In this document: in pieces, positions 46,148 through 57,290 of the stretch
How the letters are laid out: each line of letters begins with the position of its first letter
Numbering within the stretch: the stretch's first letter is position 1
Source: Rhyzopertha dominica
Taxonomy: Eukaryota > Arthropoda > Insecta > Coleoptera > Bostrichidae
Assembly: GCA_025024175.1 (NCBI GenBank)
Contig: QCXZ01000137.1
Location: 27,209,327-27,273,326, forward strand
DNA: 64,000 nt
Direction of reading: 5' to 3'
Notes under the pieces: generated by a model
What the model saw: only the letters and a program-made list of their open reading frames with translations
The model's database searches: none
What the model was told of the DNA's origin: nothing
Made by a program: the position numbers and the translations under genes

Positions 46148-48347
46148 CAGCGTGATTCAGATTTTACTAGAATAACTTGAGGTATCGATAGAAGTAAACG
46201 AAATAATGATAGTTTATATTATAAACCACACTACAAAAATGCTTCCGTTTGGAGTAAAATGGCGCCAAAGTTTGAAATATTTTTCGGTTTTTATTTTATT
46301 ACTCGTAAGCCAGGGGATGTAAGTAAGCAAGTGTTTGGTTATATGCTAAGGGTAACGTAACTGATATGTGATAAAATATTTAGATGAATTGCTATACATG
46401 GTGTTGTTTTTGTGGGTGTCAACTGCACGAAATCTGGTAGAACTTTTTTGTCGCACGCCACTGGACAAATTATTTTTTTTCTGATATGTTCAGTCTTTTT
46501 ACCAACTTTTTTTGTTCTTAAACTTTTTTGATATGTCGCTTAGTTTTCGAGATATTCCACTAAATTCAGGACACATTACGGCTACCATGGAAGGGACTCA
46601 AAATGAAATGACACTGACAATTAACATGTTTTAAATAAATAATGTCAAGAACGAAGAAAATTTAATAATAAAAATACTTACATACGACAACAAAATTATA
46701 ATAAGTGTTCGAAGTGCATTCCTACAGCCTCGATACATTTATTGCATCGACGAATCAATGAATTAACTGGCTGCTCCAATTTTAATGGGATCATTTCTTA
46801 ACTCGTTGCAGGCGTTCTGTATCCTTTCAGTTAATTCATCGCGAGTGTTGATTTGGGTTGCATACACGATTCCCTTAACATGTCCCCAAACATAATAATC
46901 CAGGGGATTTAAGTCAGGTGAACGCGCAGGGCAAGCCACCGGCCCCTCACCGGGAATTAAATTCTCACGGTTGCCGCCTTGACGTCCTATCCATCGGCGA
47001 GGATAATTTTCGTCTAGCCAGTGCTGCACTTGCCGTCCATAGTGTGCAGGAGCACCGTCTAATTGCATCCAACATTCTTCACGTAAATTTAATGGAACAT
47101 CTTCAATAACTTCAGGAAGAATATTTTCCAGAAAATCATGAAACAAATTGGCATTCAATCGAGGAGGAAGAAAATGTGGTCCACACACTTATAACTTACT
47201 TATAACGCCAATCCACACATTTGCACTCGTGCTGAAATGAGGATTGCCTAATACATCTAGGATTTTCGTGATCCCAGACATGGGGATTATGGTAGTTCAC
47301 GACTCCAGCTCTCGTGAAATTAGACTCATCTGTCCACAAAACTTTGTGCAGAAAATGTGGATTTATTTCGAATGACTCCAAAATCCATCTACAAAACGTA
47401 AGACGCCTTTCAGCATCTTCAGGTAACAAACCTTGGACAGGCTGCAAATGGAAAGGCTTTTCGGTGGTCTTGCTTAAGAGCTCTAAGCACCTTAGATTGG
47501 CATACACCGAGTTGCCGGGCTGCTCGATGTGTACTCATTGTTCTATCATTGTTGAAAACTTGAAGAATTCTGTTATCTCTTCTATAACCAATGCGATTTT
47601 GATTATTGAGAACTCCAAATCCATGTTCACGAAAACGACGATGAACTTCTACAAAAGTGTGGGAGTGCGGAACTCTTCTGTTCGGAAAACGCTTGCGGTA
47701 CTCTTCAACGGTAGCATTAGAATTTCCATCGCAGAAACCATAAACATAATGAATGTCGGAGTATTATTCAGTATTTGTAAACATTCTGGGCATCTTTTCG
47801 CACAATAAACGTCACAACAAAGGTCTCGAGCAACAATGACATTTACTTTGACTTAGGACTTACGCTAGGATGTGTTTTGTTTTTCAAGGAATGCTGCTAT
47901 TTGCCCAACGCAGCTGAGCTGTGTTCGGAATTTAGTAGAATATTTCGAAAACTAAGCGACATATCAAAAAAGTTTAAGAACAAAAAAAGTTGGTAAAAAA
48001 CTGAACATATCAGAAAAAAATAATTTGTCCAGTGGCGTGCGACAAAAAAGTTCTACCAGATTTGGTGCAGCTGACACCCACAAAAACAACACCCTGTATA
48101 GCAATTAATCTAATTTTTTTTTATCACATGTCAGTTACGTTGCCCTTAGCATATACCCAAACACTTGCGTACTTACATCCCCTGGCTTACGAGTAATAAA
48201 ATAAAAACCGAAAAATATTTCAAACTTTGGCGCCATTTTACTCCAAACGGAAGCGTTTTTGTAGTATGGTTTATAATATAAACTATCATTATTTCTGTTA
48301 CTTCTATCGATACCTGAAGTTATTCTAGTAAAATCTGAATCACCCTG
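46148..48347. mobile_element. 2.2-kb DNA transposon with ~420-bp terminal inverted repeats
   Basis: The left end cagcgtgattcagattttac and the right end gtaaaatctgaatcaccctg are inverted copies, and the similarity continues inward for about 420 bp (46148-46567 and 47927-48347). Inside, on the minus strand, lies a decayed DDE transposase (46763-47793). The CAGGGTG-type terminus followed by TA on the right fits Tc1/mariner superfamily elements with long TIRs. Arms and gene belong together, so this is a nearly complete but inactivated element. Confidence 0.92.
46763..47793 (-). pseudogene. Tc1/mariner-superfamily transposase, frameshifted
   Basis: The transposase of the enclosing long-TIR element would cut and paste the element using a DD-D triad. 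It starts with ATG at 47793 (MPRMFTNTE, then an in-frame TAA where codon 10 should be). It continues through a helix-turn-helix N-terminus (STHRAARQLGVCQSKVLRAL), changes frame near KAFPF, and resumes at HLQPVQGLLPEDAERR. All three catalytic Asp are visible: VLWTDESNF, CWMQLDGAPAHYG and CPARSPDLNPLDYY. A second frame break occurs at 47188-47200 between CVDWRYK and CGPHFLPP. One stop and two frameshifts make this copy inactive, but the catalytic core is well preserved, so decay is fairly recent. Confidence 0.9.
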
Positions 48348-48369
48348 TATATAAAATTCTGGCGTATGT

Positions 48370-48963
48370 CACCGAATTTCTCCTAAACGGCTGGACCGAT
48401 TTGAATGAATTTTTTTGTATGTGTTTTGGTGCCGCCATGTATGATCTACATTCACAAATCAGCCCGGCAGATGGCGCTGCAGTCGGTATCTAGGTTATTT
48501 CCTCCTGAACGGCTGGACCGATTTGAATTATTTTTTTTGTATGCATTTGGGTGGCGCCCGTGATTGTTTTAGATTCACAAATCAGCCCGGCAGATAGCGC
48601 TGCAGTCGGTATCTAGGTTATTTCCTCCTAAACAGCTGGTCCGATTTGAATGATTTTTTTTTGTATGCATTTGGATGACGCCCGTGATTGTCTTACATTC
48701 ACAAATCAGCCCGGCAGATGGCGGTGCAGTCAGCATCTAGGTTATTTCCTCCTGAACAGCTGGACCGATTTGAATGAATTTTAATGTAGGTATGCGTTTG
48801 GGTGGCGCCCTGGATGGTTTACATTCACAAATCAGCCCGGAAGATGGCGCTGCAGTCGGTATCTAGGTTATTCATCTGTACTTCAACTAAACGGCTGCAC
48901 CGATTTGAATGATTTTTTTTGTATGCGTTTGGGTGGCGCCCTGGATGATTTAGATTCACAAAT
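48370..48963. repeat. ~122-bp minisatellite, about five units
   Basis: Successive copies of 'ggctggaccgatttgaatga' begin near 48390, 48512, 48635, 48759 and 48894, giving periods of 122, 123, 124 and 135 bp. Each unit also holds 'cagcccggcagatggcgctg' or a variant. This motif set is widespread in insect transposon 3' regions (Helitron- or LINE-associated, from memory). The last unit is cut at 48963, where LINE sequence begins. Confidence 0.9.
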
Positions 48964-50247
48964 CTTACCAGAGCCTTCGACTGCGTTGACCACGCTATTC
49001 TTTTATAATGAGGCTGGAGCAATACGGTATACGTGGTTTGGCGGCGGAGTAGTTCACGTCTTATCTTTCAGGCCGTAAACAGTACATAGAGGTGTCGGAT
49101 GTCGTACATGGTGGTATACAAACATATAAATGTAAAGCGATTGATGTTAAAGTTGGAGTACTGCAAGGTTCAATTCTTGGGCCAGTGCTTTTCACTATAT
49201 ATATAAATAGCCTATCAACAGTGGCAAAAAAATATAATTATGTATGCTGATGAAATTTTGGTGTAATTTTGGGGCAAACAGGTGGAGTCCGAAAGTATGC
49301 GGGTTGTCTAATTGGTTCCAGGCCAATTGGTTTATATTGAATGGAGCAAAAACAAGTTTTATGCATTTTCATGCAGGACGGGGTTTCTTGGACTCGCAGT
49401 AGAATTTGTCTGTGGGTGGTGTTCTGCTGAATGCTGAATAAGTGAGAAAATTCATAGGTTTGCAACTTCAAAATATTCTGGAGTGGGATGAACATTGTCA
49501 TATTTTGGTATTTCGCACAGTTCAATATATTTATTATCAATTGAAAAGCCTAATAAACGTTTTGGAAATAGAACAGTTAAAGGCATTATACTAAGCGCAG
49601 GTACATTCCAGGTTGGCATATGGAATCCTGCTTTGGGTTCGTCACCATGTACTTTTAAAGTATTTATGATGCAGAAACGTCTTATCAGATGTATGAAGTC
49701 TCTTCATCAGACACACTCAGGTAGAATGGCTTTTAAGCAATTGAACTTGTTGATGCTTCTTTGCATATAAGTATGCTTTGGAGCTGCTTTTATACGCTCA
49801 TAAAGATAATAAAAAAAATCACTTGCAATCATGATGTGCATAATCACTTAACAAGAAATTTTAATAATTCCCTGAGAACATATTTGCCAAGGCTAGAGTT
49901 GTATAAGAGTAATTCCAACTATCTGGGAATCCAGCTATACATTATTTCTGCCAAGTGAAATAAAAAAGTTGAATGAAAACCAGTTTAAAAATTGTATGAA
50001 ATCTTAATGGTAGATAATGTTTTACTTTTGGATCAGCAAAAATTTTTGTCATATATCCACCGATATTTGAGTGATAGAATATGATAAATGTCATTGTCGA
50101 TGTAATTTTATATTTTTTGTACTCTGATTATATATTGCTAATGTTGTAATATATATAGGTACATGTTTTTCATTGTTGGCTTTGCAGACATGTCCTACAA
50201 AATGTATTATAATTTTCTTTGGATGAATAAAAATCTAATCTAATCTA
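48964..50247 (+). pseudogene. 5'-truncated Jockey/CR1-like LINE
   Basis: The + strand gives reverse transcriptase blocks in order: LTRAFDCVDHAILL, then (after a frame break) EQYGIRGLAAE, SYLSGRKQYIEV, VGVLQGSILGPVLFTIYINS and a catalytic-loop remnant NYVYADEI, where the family has YADD (the second Asp is Glu). A decayed downstream region (for example FMMQKRLIRCMKSLHQTHSG) follows. The copy ends with AATAAA and a TCTAATCTAATCTA tail at 50247, the usual 3' end of this LINE type. Several stops are present. Everything 5' of the RT middle is missing. Confidence 0.88.
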
Positions 50248-50633
50248 TGCTTAGTTTTGGACTGACATTGTATTTCCTTCAAATCTAAGCATTAAATTAA
50301 ATTACGAATTAAGCCAGCTTGCTTATGAGAATTAAAGTGGCAGTCATAAGCACAAAGTTACCCCTCTCAAATTATGCAATAATTTGTTCGCTTTATGTAT
50401 GTGTATAAGTGTATACCTACACTACAATAAAATATAATAAATAATAAATAAATAACGAAGTTTAGAGTGACAGCTTTATTTATATGTAATTGTCAAATAT
50501 CTCACACTATTACTAGGTGACCTCCATGTAACTTGCTAATAAGTAATGAAAATGTAACATATATAATAATTTGATTTTTGAATATAACGTACCTACTTAC
50601 TTTAACATGAAATAATACCTAGAAGTTTCCAAA
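50248..50633. other. Intergenic
   Basis: AT-rich, with a short AATAA-type microsatellite near 50428-50455. Nothing else seen. Confidence 0.5.
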
Positions 50634-50926
50634 TTATAAATAATCATCATCAGTCATTTCGCCAGATACTTCAACGGAATCATCAGTGTAGTCCGTGAAA
50701 TTTGACAATTGCTCTGAAATGTCTTTGAATTCTTGAAGACTTTTGTCTTCCGATCGTGATTGCATCAGATGCAGTCTCGGTAGTAGTGTCGTGGTACTTA
50801 ACTGTTGTNTCAGTCGCTGCTCTGCTACCATGTGCTTCGAGATGTTNTTGCTTCTTTAGAATCCTGATGTGTTTCTGTTTTAATCGTCGTCCTTCCAGAG
50901 CAGCTTCAAAATCGAATTTGGGAGGC
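50634..50926 (-). CDS. Candidate last exon of an unidentified gene, with frame break
   Basis: On the minus strand a 3' splice site (gttgttag) is followed by PPKFDFEAALEGRRLKQKHI, a charged coding-like stretch. A second frame ends in SLQEFKDISEQLSNFTDY and then an acidic SGEMTDDDYL before TAA. The switch between frames lies near the two N positions (50809 and 50847), so a base-call or assembly indel may be the cause rather than true decay. Composition is clearly less AT-rich than the flanks. I do not recognise the protein. It lies downstream of the CCBE1-like gene on the same strand. Confidence 0.4.
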
Positions 50927-52604
50927 CTAACAACATAATAAGTTACTATTTTGCAGAAAATTGTACTAATGTACATGCATTGCTAATTTTAATATATCTG
51001 TTGTTCTGTTAACTATTTTCAAAAATTTGGCGTTACGTTTTTAGAAAAAAAAATACATTGGAAACTAGGAAAGATGGGATGTCTGCTGTTCATTTAAGGG
51101 GAATGGAAGTTCTCTTTGGCATGTATCTATTAGCATGAATTGGTCGTATAGTGGAAAAAGCTGCACAGACTTGAGTTTAGTCTAAATCAAGTATTTGTGA
51201 GAACATCACATGTATTTAATGAAATATAGTAGTCAGGTGGATATGCACAGCTTAAAGGCTTGACAAATTATTTCTCTAGTTGCGGGGTACTTTGCGTCAG
51301 ATAACTGGTTTATAATTTATATTGATGATTTTGGCTACTTTTAAGGCTAGGGTCCAGGAGAGAGAGAAAAGATATATTCAAGGTAACGATAGAGAGACCC
51401 ACACATTTAAAAAAAGCAGCACCACTTAAGAAAAATTACTGAATATGTGAAAATAAATGAATGCTACCTGAACGATGAAAGATTCAGCTAGTAATTTAAT
51501 AATGGTGGTCTTTTTCCAGCGTTCCAGTGAATATTGTACAACAGGGTTCACCAGTTATTAATGCAATAGCAAAATTAAAGCGACTGCAAACAATATGCGA
51601 ATCAGTATACAACACAATCATAACCCAAAATGCAAACTTTTAGGATTGTGCAAATGCAAAAATGAATAATTTATGTTCATATTTTATACATATTTGGCTA
51701 GTAAAAATAATGCAAAATTGCGTTCTTCAGGAACTTTAGTTCAGTTTCCTATCGCAGATATAATAAACCAATACGGAAGTTAGGTTGTTTTATAACTATT
51801 ATCTAGAACTCTGGAATAGTACATATCAAGCTAAATTTACCAACAAAGGCTAGATTATAATATTTCTATCAGTAATCCAGTAACTTATAGAATGCTTATT
51901 GACACGGATTCTCACAATTTAAATGTATGCACGTATACGGTTCCTCTCAAGTGCGAGACCTTACAATTATGACAAAACTAGGAAAAAAGACAAAATATAT
52001 TTAAATTTGAACATATAAAATGCCTACAATATAAATGGTATATTTATCTACCATGNCCAATTTGATAAAAACAAATGATTTAGTTAAGCGGTGAAAATGT
52101 GAACCTTAACATTCAACTGCAATTATCTCGGANAGGGTCAATTTTAGCCGCATGAACGAGTATTTTTTTTTGTTTATAAAGCCCAAGATTAAAAAAGCAG
52201 ATATATTTGAAAAAATACTTACTCCTTTTAAAGTTAAGGGTTAAAATGTGGTGGTTGAAAAACTTTCTCTTCCCTTTATTTAAGAATGAATATCTCATTA
52301 GGCAGGCGTTATTTCAAAAAAGATGTACTGTAAAATAGTGTTATTTTTAAAAGTTTTCAGATTTCGAGAGGTTGCCCACATAATGCGGGATACCCTATAT
52401 AGGTGTAGGTATACGTGCTAATGTTAAAGTGTATGTTTTATTGAGGAAATGTTCCTCAGACATAAATAACAAACATTGCAGATATGTTGCAAATTATTAT
52501 AGCCTCAAAAATACATATTATTGAAATGTACTTCCCAAATATTTCGTTTTTGCAATACGTTTAAAGATTTGAAATGTTTTTGATATATACTATATGTTTA
52601 ATAG
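50927..52604. other. Intergenic, no supported gene
   Basis: AT-rich, with two N positions in its right part. No exon or repeat is recognised, although upstream exons of the minus-strand candidate at 50634 might be hidden here. Confidence 0.4.
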
Positions 52605-52700
52605 GGTATGTACGTAAAATATGAAGAAGCAGGCAACCCAGACGTATGCGAGAGGTTGTCTACGTTTGAATCGGACATGGCACTCGAAGAAAAAGAATGA
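52605..52700 (+). CDS. Candidate small last exon, unidentified
   Basis: After an AG (tttaatag) the + strand reads GMYVKYEEAGNPDVCERLST followed by FESDMALEEKE and TGA: 31 codons of charged, protein-like sequence within AT-rich DNA. The polypyrimidine tract is weak. The minus strand is also open over the same bases (for example MSDSNVDNLSHTSG), so the strand is not certain. No family is recognised. Confidence 0.3.
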   Translation, partial: GMYVKYEEAGNPDVCERLSTFESDMALEEKE

Positions 52701-52744
52701 AGCTCTGGCATGCATAAAATTAATGTATGGTTAACGATGATTAA

Positions 52745-52750
52745 TTTATT
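52745..52750 (-). terminator. Likely polyadenylation signal of the CCBE1-like gene
   Basis: AATAAA on the minus strand, about 290 nt beyond the stop codon at 53041. It is the best-placed hexamer for this gene. Confidence 0.5.
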
Positions 52751-53040
52751 TCCAGTTATTTCGAATTTGGTTTATACGTACAATACTTGTAAACTCTGTA
52801 TAAACTGCAAAGCGCTGCGCCTATATATTAGACCGATCCTTACTTCTCTGGGAATGAGTAGAAGTTATATTTCCTATATATAATTATTTTAACTGCATCA
52901 GGCATTTAATTTGTCCTGTGTGAAAACGTAATACAGTATGGCAACAATCATAAGATAAGCAGTTGATATAACATGAGGTGCCTAAGCGCACTCATTACTG
53001 GTTTTAAATTCGGCGATATCGTTATACTTAATGTCATAGC

Positions 53041-53214
53041 TTACATTTCGCCTTCCTTATAAACCCTCTTCTGCAAATGTATAATATCGTGACGTAAATC
53101 GGCCAGTAACAGAAATATGGCATCAAGCGAAGCTTTGTCTCCTTTCGGACCTCGTGGTCCTGTATCACCCTTCTCTCCCTTGGGTCCTGCCGCACCGGGC
53201 GGTCCAGGTTCTCC
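53041..53214 (-). CDS. CCBE1: CCBE1-like protein, last exon
   Basis: Collagen and calcium-binding EGF domain protein 1 family: secreted matrix protein (in vertebrates it promotes VEGF-C processing in lymphatic growth). This exon starts after TTTCAG in phase 0 and encodes 57 residues: eight and two-thirds Gly-X-Y triplets (GEPGPPGAAGPKGEKGDTGP, then RGPKGDK) followed by SLDAIFLLLADLRHDIIHLQ and KRVYKEGEM before TAA. The helix after the collagen run, with its ADLRxDIxxLQxxV pattern, is the feature that identifies CCBE1 C-termini; vertebrate proteins have an additional tail that is absent here. It joins the exon at 63893-64000 in phase and in Gly-X-Y register across a 10.7-kb intron. Confidence 0.85.
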   Translation of the reverse strand, partial: GEPGPPGAAGPKGEKGDTGPRGPKGDKASLDAIFLLLADLRHDIIHLQKRVYKEGEM

Positions 53215-53571
53215 CTGAAATTTTAATAATGTATGTGGTATTTACAATTACGAGCATAATTTGTAAACGTGCAGAATATGCGGAAAGCATTTGATAAGCA
53301 AATATTTGTTGTAACAAAAATATTAATATATACATAGCTACAGTACACAAAATTACAATGTTATTTGATATAAAATGTAATACACGTAGTCAGGAGAGGC
53401 TACAAATTTATTAAAATAATCTAATTCTAATTGAAAAAGAAATAGTATTTTATTGTTATAAGTCAAAATAATTTTAATCAAATAGCAAAATTAATTTTTC
53501 GTTTTTTCTTCTCGAAAAACGAATTGTGACTTTAATCCACTTCAGTCGGTATGCTTAAAACGTACTGCTAA

Positions 53572-54410
53572 AGTTGGGTCATTCTTGAGCGAGTCGTTCG
53601 ATTTTAACGATTCATGCCTTGATTCGTTTGATTCGACTCACTGCTAATGAATCAATCGTTTAAACTTGAATTAGGGTTGATGCATGATGCACAAAAAAAA
53701 CCATAAATCAATTAAGAACAACCTAAATGTGCCGTTTGAGAAATGCGGAATGTAAGACTTGTTTACCTGTTTTCTACGAGAATAATGCGTTTTGCAACTG
53801 TACTCTCAACTGTAATCTTTTATGTCCCAAAGAAGTAGGAAAATCGTTTGGTTACCCCGATTACTTACTAATATGTGTTAAACAAGTATGTGATCCAGAT
53901 ATCAAAAAATTTTTTATGAAATTTTAAAAATTTCAATGTATTCGATTAATGGAAAAGTCAACAAAACGAAGAAATTAGAAACAATTTAATTACCATTTTA
54001 GTTTTCGCATGTACCTAATAGACTTTAGCCATAATATACTCATCTATATTTTCTACTCAAAAATCTACGCCAAAGTGCTTTATCTAGAAAATTAGATATT
54101 ACGCGTAAATACCCGTCACTGAAACAAGGGTATAATAATTATTAGCAAATATCAAGCCATTATAATTCTACTATACATACTGATTTGTTAGGTATGATTT
54201 TTTTATCGTTAAAGCAATAGTAAATAAAAAAAATCAAAAAGTTAACACTGCTACAGTTACTGGTTACGCTACGCACTTTGCAACTCTCTTTAACAAGGTC
54301 TTACAGCTCGGTAACTCATTTTTGGTAATGATTCATGAACGATTTGAATGATTCGAATCTACGCGATTGAAGGAATGATTTGATTAGAATCAAAAGTCTC
54401 AGCTCTAGTG
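53572..54410. mobile_element. Degenerate nested hAT-like sequences
   Basis: The inner part, 53727-54121, is related in inverted orientation to the hAT element at 62379: its right end acccgtcactg is the complement of a CAGTGACGGGT terminus, and shared blocks include acgcgtaaat, 'gataaagca.tttggcgtaga' and 'ttctttgggac'. Its left end is missing. The outer arms (53580-53690 and 54290-54405) both carry GATTCATT/GAATCATT-type motifs in opposite orientation and end near cagctctag, suggesting an older hAT into which the inner copy inserted. The boundaries are approximate. Confidence 0.55.
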
Positions 54411-54689
54411 ATTGACATTAGTATGAAGTAATGGGATTTCTATGACAGAGCGTTAGAAGTAGCATTGTTTTTATATATACCCTTCCATCGACATTTCGAA
54501 AGTCACGTGTTCTAAACAGTTAAACTGTCAAAAATCCAANGCTGTCATACAGTTTTCCCCCAAAATTATGTTGCCACTCTGGGAATAAATTGCGACGTTG
54601 TAATTTTTTGATTAAAACGGATAATAGTGCCTGTTGTTGGTGGATGTAGGCACTCGCCATCATAGAAAGTACTACACCCAGCCCAGGCC

Positions 54690-54739
54690 CGGGGGGGGGG
54701 GGGGTATGACCCCCATNACCCCCCCTAGATCCGCCCTTG
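54690..54739. mobile_element. Solo hAT terminus with poly-G run
   Basis: On the opposite strand this reads CAAGGGCGGATCTAGGGGGG, then an N, then GGGGGTCATACCCC, resembling the CAAGGGCGGATC(T/C)AG termini of insect hAT elements. A 14-base G run at 54691-54704 and an N nearby mean the base calls here are doubtful. The partner end was not found. Confidence 0.45.
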
Positions 54740-55709
54740 AATACACCTTGCTTCATTATTTTAAATTAGACGATAGATTTTGTAGCTTATCAGTTATCAG
54801 TGAGTTTATTTACGAATCTTGTAGATCCCATAGTGAAGGCAAGTATGTACCTAAACCTACATGCAATATTAAAGTTTAGTGTTTTTGGAATTAAAGCTAC
54901 GAAGGAAAAACGAGGATAAGACTGATAGCAAACATAAAGGTAACAAAACAAAATTATGAAACAGTGTGTGAGTATGAGCAAATAATTTAATCTAGTAAAA
55001 TATTTAGTAAGAGTAAAACTAATTTTCCAGGATATGCAACGCTATCCATTTGACCCCCATTTTGAAATATGGTCACGAACGGTTTTTTAACATCTATTTT
55101 CAAGCAGACCTTTAGAAAAAATAAAACTGTTAACAACAATCTTTAATAAATAATCTAGAAGCTTTAAAATGTTAACCAGTAATTTTGAGCAGCTATATCT
55201 GTCTTATTTTCAATTTTGTAAATAAAATACTTCTGAGCTATTTTGTAAAACATCTTAGAATTTATTAATTTTAAACTATTATTATTTTTAGAGGTTTTAC
55301 AGGATTACAAACAAGGGCAGTCAAGGATAAGTGATACTTATACATGTGACAATCACGGCAGGTATTTGTATTTTAAATTATTTGTATGATAACTGGCAGA
55401 GTTCAAAAGAAGACGATTGAGCACAATAGGTATACCTACAACAGGGCAACTCGACGCCGTATCACGGCATAGTCCACACACTCGCATAATGACTAGTGTG
55501 GGAATTATGCGTTGGTGCATTTGGGCTTTATAAGAAATTAGAATGTATTATAGATTCAGCGAAAAGTGAATTGATACTAGATCACTAGATTTTGCAAATT
55601 AAGTAAAAGTTTTCACCAAATCACCAGAAAGTCCAAAAAATCACCAGATCTGGTCAAATTTGACCGAGTTTGGCAGCCGTGAGCCGGGTAGAAGTGCGGT
55701 CGAGGCAAA
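54740..55709. other. Intronic, no distinct feature
   Basis: Mostly AT-rich. At 55590-55680 the text 'gtttggcagccgtg' preceded by repeated 'aaatcaccaga' resembles a transposon terminus, but no partner end was found. Confidence 0.4.
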
Positions 55710-56135
55710 TGTGCTAGATACTAGTGCTTACCTACATGAGAAAGAAATCATATCAGCAGCGCATGATTTAGAATTTTTTTTTTCAATTTGAACGACTCGT
55801 TATGTACGACCCATTTCCAGTGACAACCAATAAGCATTTCACACTCATATTTTACAGTTTTCCATTCATTACATGCTACAGATGTTCTACCAATCTTGCA
55901 TCAGTCTTCTTACCGAGATGTTGAAAGTACCTGGTATAACTAATCGGTCTAGTGAGTTTTGTTTCACGTTAGTGTAAAGTTATTCGTTTTAGTTTCTCGT
56001 TGTGCCAATAACTGTTGTTATTTCCCCCATTCACTCTCATTAACTTAGTCGAACATGGTAGATCTTGACTACGAGGTTATTAGTACGTCGATCTTTCGCT
56101 AACACTCTGTAGCTTAGAATAACCACCCGCCATTA
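55710..56135 (+). repeat. Left LTR of the Pao/BEL element
   Basis: Shares with the right LTR, in the same order, 'accaataagcat', 'catgctacaga', 'cagtcttcttaccgag.tgttgaaagt', 'ctta.ttgaacac.gtagatctt.actac' and others, at roughly three quarters identity by eye. The 5' edge is uncertain (near 'tgtgctagat'). After it comes 'cattggtccttcgagccgga', the characteristic BEL leader. Confidence 0.75.
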
Positions 56136-57184
56136 GAGAAACGATGCATTGGTCCTTCGAGCCGGATCGTGCCTTAGTGCAAGTGCGTCAGTGATACTCC
56201 GCGTCGTTAAAAAAGTATCCGCTGGCGCAAAAATGACCAATGAGAGTGGGTCAACTGCTACACTGAAGAAACAACTTGCTGGACGCAAGAAATACCTTCG
56301 TGGAGAAATTACAAGATTCAGCAAAACTCCCGAACAACGACCCGACGTTCGCTGAAGACGGCATTGCTGATCATGCTAGTCGGTTCAAGGTTAAATTCAA
56401 CAAATAACTTTCCTGGTGGAGACTTGTTGACGAGGGAGAGGAGTCATATCGACGACGAACTGGAGAGTTACTACTACGAAACAATCTCAAAGGCACAAGG
56501 TCAGTTGCTTCAAATTCTTTACCTCAAGTGTAACTTCCATCCATCAATTTGCCTTCAGTCTCTGGGACGTTCTACGAATGGTCGTCTTTCTACGATACAT
56601 ATATTCCATTAATGGAGAAGAATCATGATCTATCCTATATTATGAAGTTCTACTATTTAAGCTTAGTCCTTAAGGGACATAAAACTTAAAGTAATTGCAT
56701 ATTTAGAAATTTCCTCAGCTAAGTATAACATGTAACTTCTCTCAAACAGCGATATGACAACAAACGTCTTTATCATGAAAAGCCATCTTAATGCTGTTTT
56801 CGATTCCGTTTACTAATAAAAAAATCAATTCTTCCTTTCGCAAATAGATCAATCTATACAGATAGCATCCATGAATCGTCCTGTAGAAAAGCGTTTCGAT
56901 GGTGATGAGGCACTAGTAGGATTCAACGAATTTCCGGATTGGAAACAGTTGAAAACCTTTCTTGCCAACAAATACAATGTATTGGAAATTGAATCACTTT
57001 CATCTCTCAAATTAGAGAAGGTCGTTAAGGTTGCAATGCCTGCTTGTATAAAAACGATTATCTGATAACATCCTCATGTAAACAGTTGAAGTGCGCTTGT
57101 TGTAGCTAGGATCATCTGATAATTATTTGCGCAACATTTCAAAACTGTTTTTACAAACCCGTATTTATGAAATATTCTAAATAT

Positions 57185-57290
57185 TTGCAAACCAACTGCT
57201 TGCGTCCAGGACATGACTTTAAGCCCTGCCCTTCTCGAGGTTGTCTGAAATGCTCACAGAAGCACTACACCTTACTTCATTTCACACTTC
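57185..57290 (+). pseudogene. BEL gag zinc-knuckle segment
   Basis: Translates to NCLRPGHDFKPCPSRGCLKC followed by SQKHYTLLHF, with the Cys/His spacing of the Pao/BEL gag knuckle ('CFNCLRKGH...CRKCNKRHHTLLH'). It is one of the best preserved pieces of the element. Confidence 0.85.

Noticed and set aside
46918..47109. Plus-strand frames over 46918-47808
   Set aside because: These are shadows of the transposase on the opposite strand.
54690..54720. G-quadruplex or other functional poly-G structure
   Set aside because: The G run sits in a hAT terminus beside an N; base calling in such runs is unreliable.
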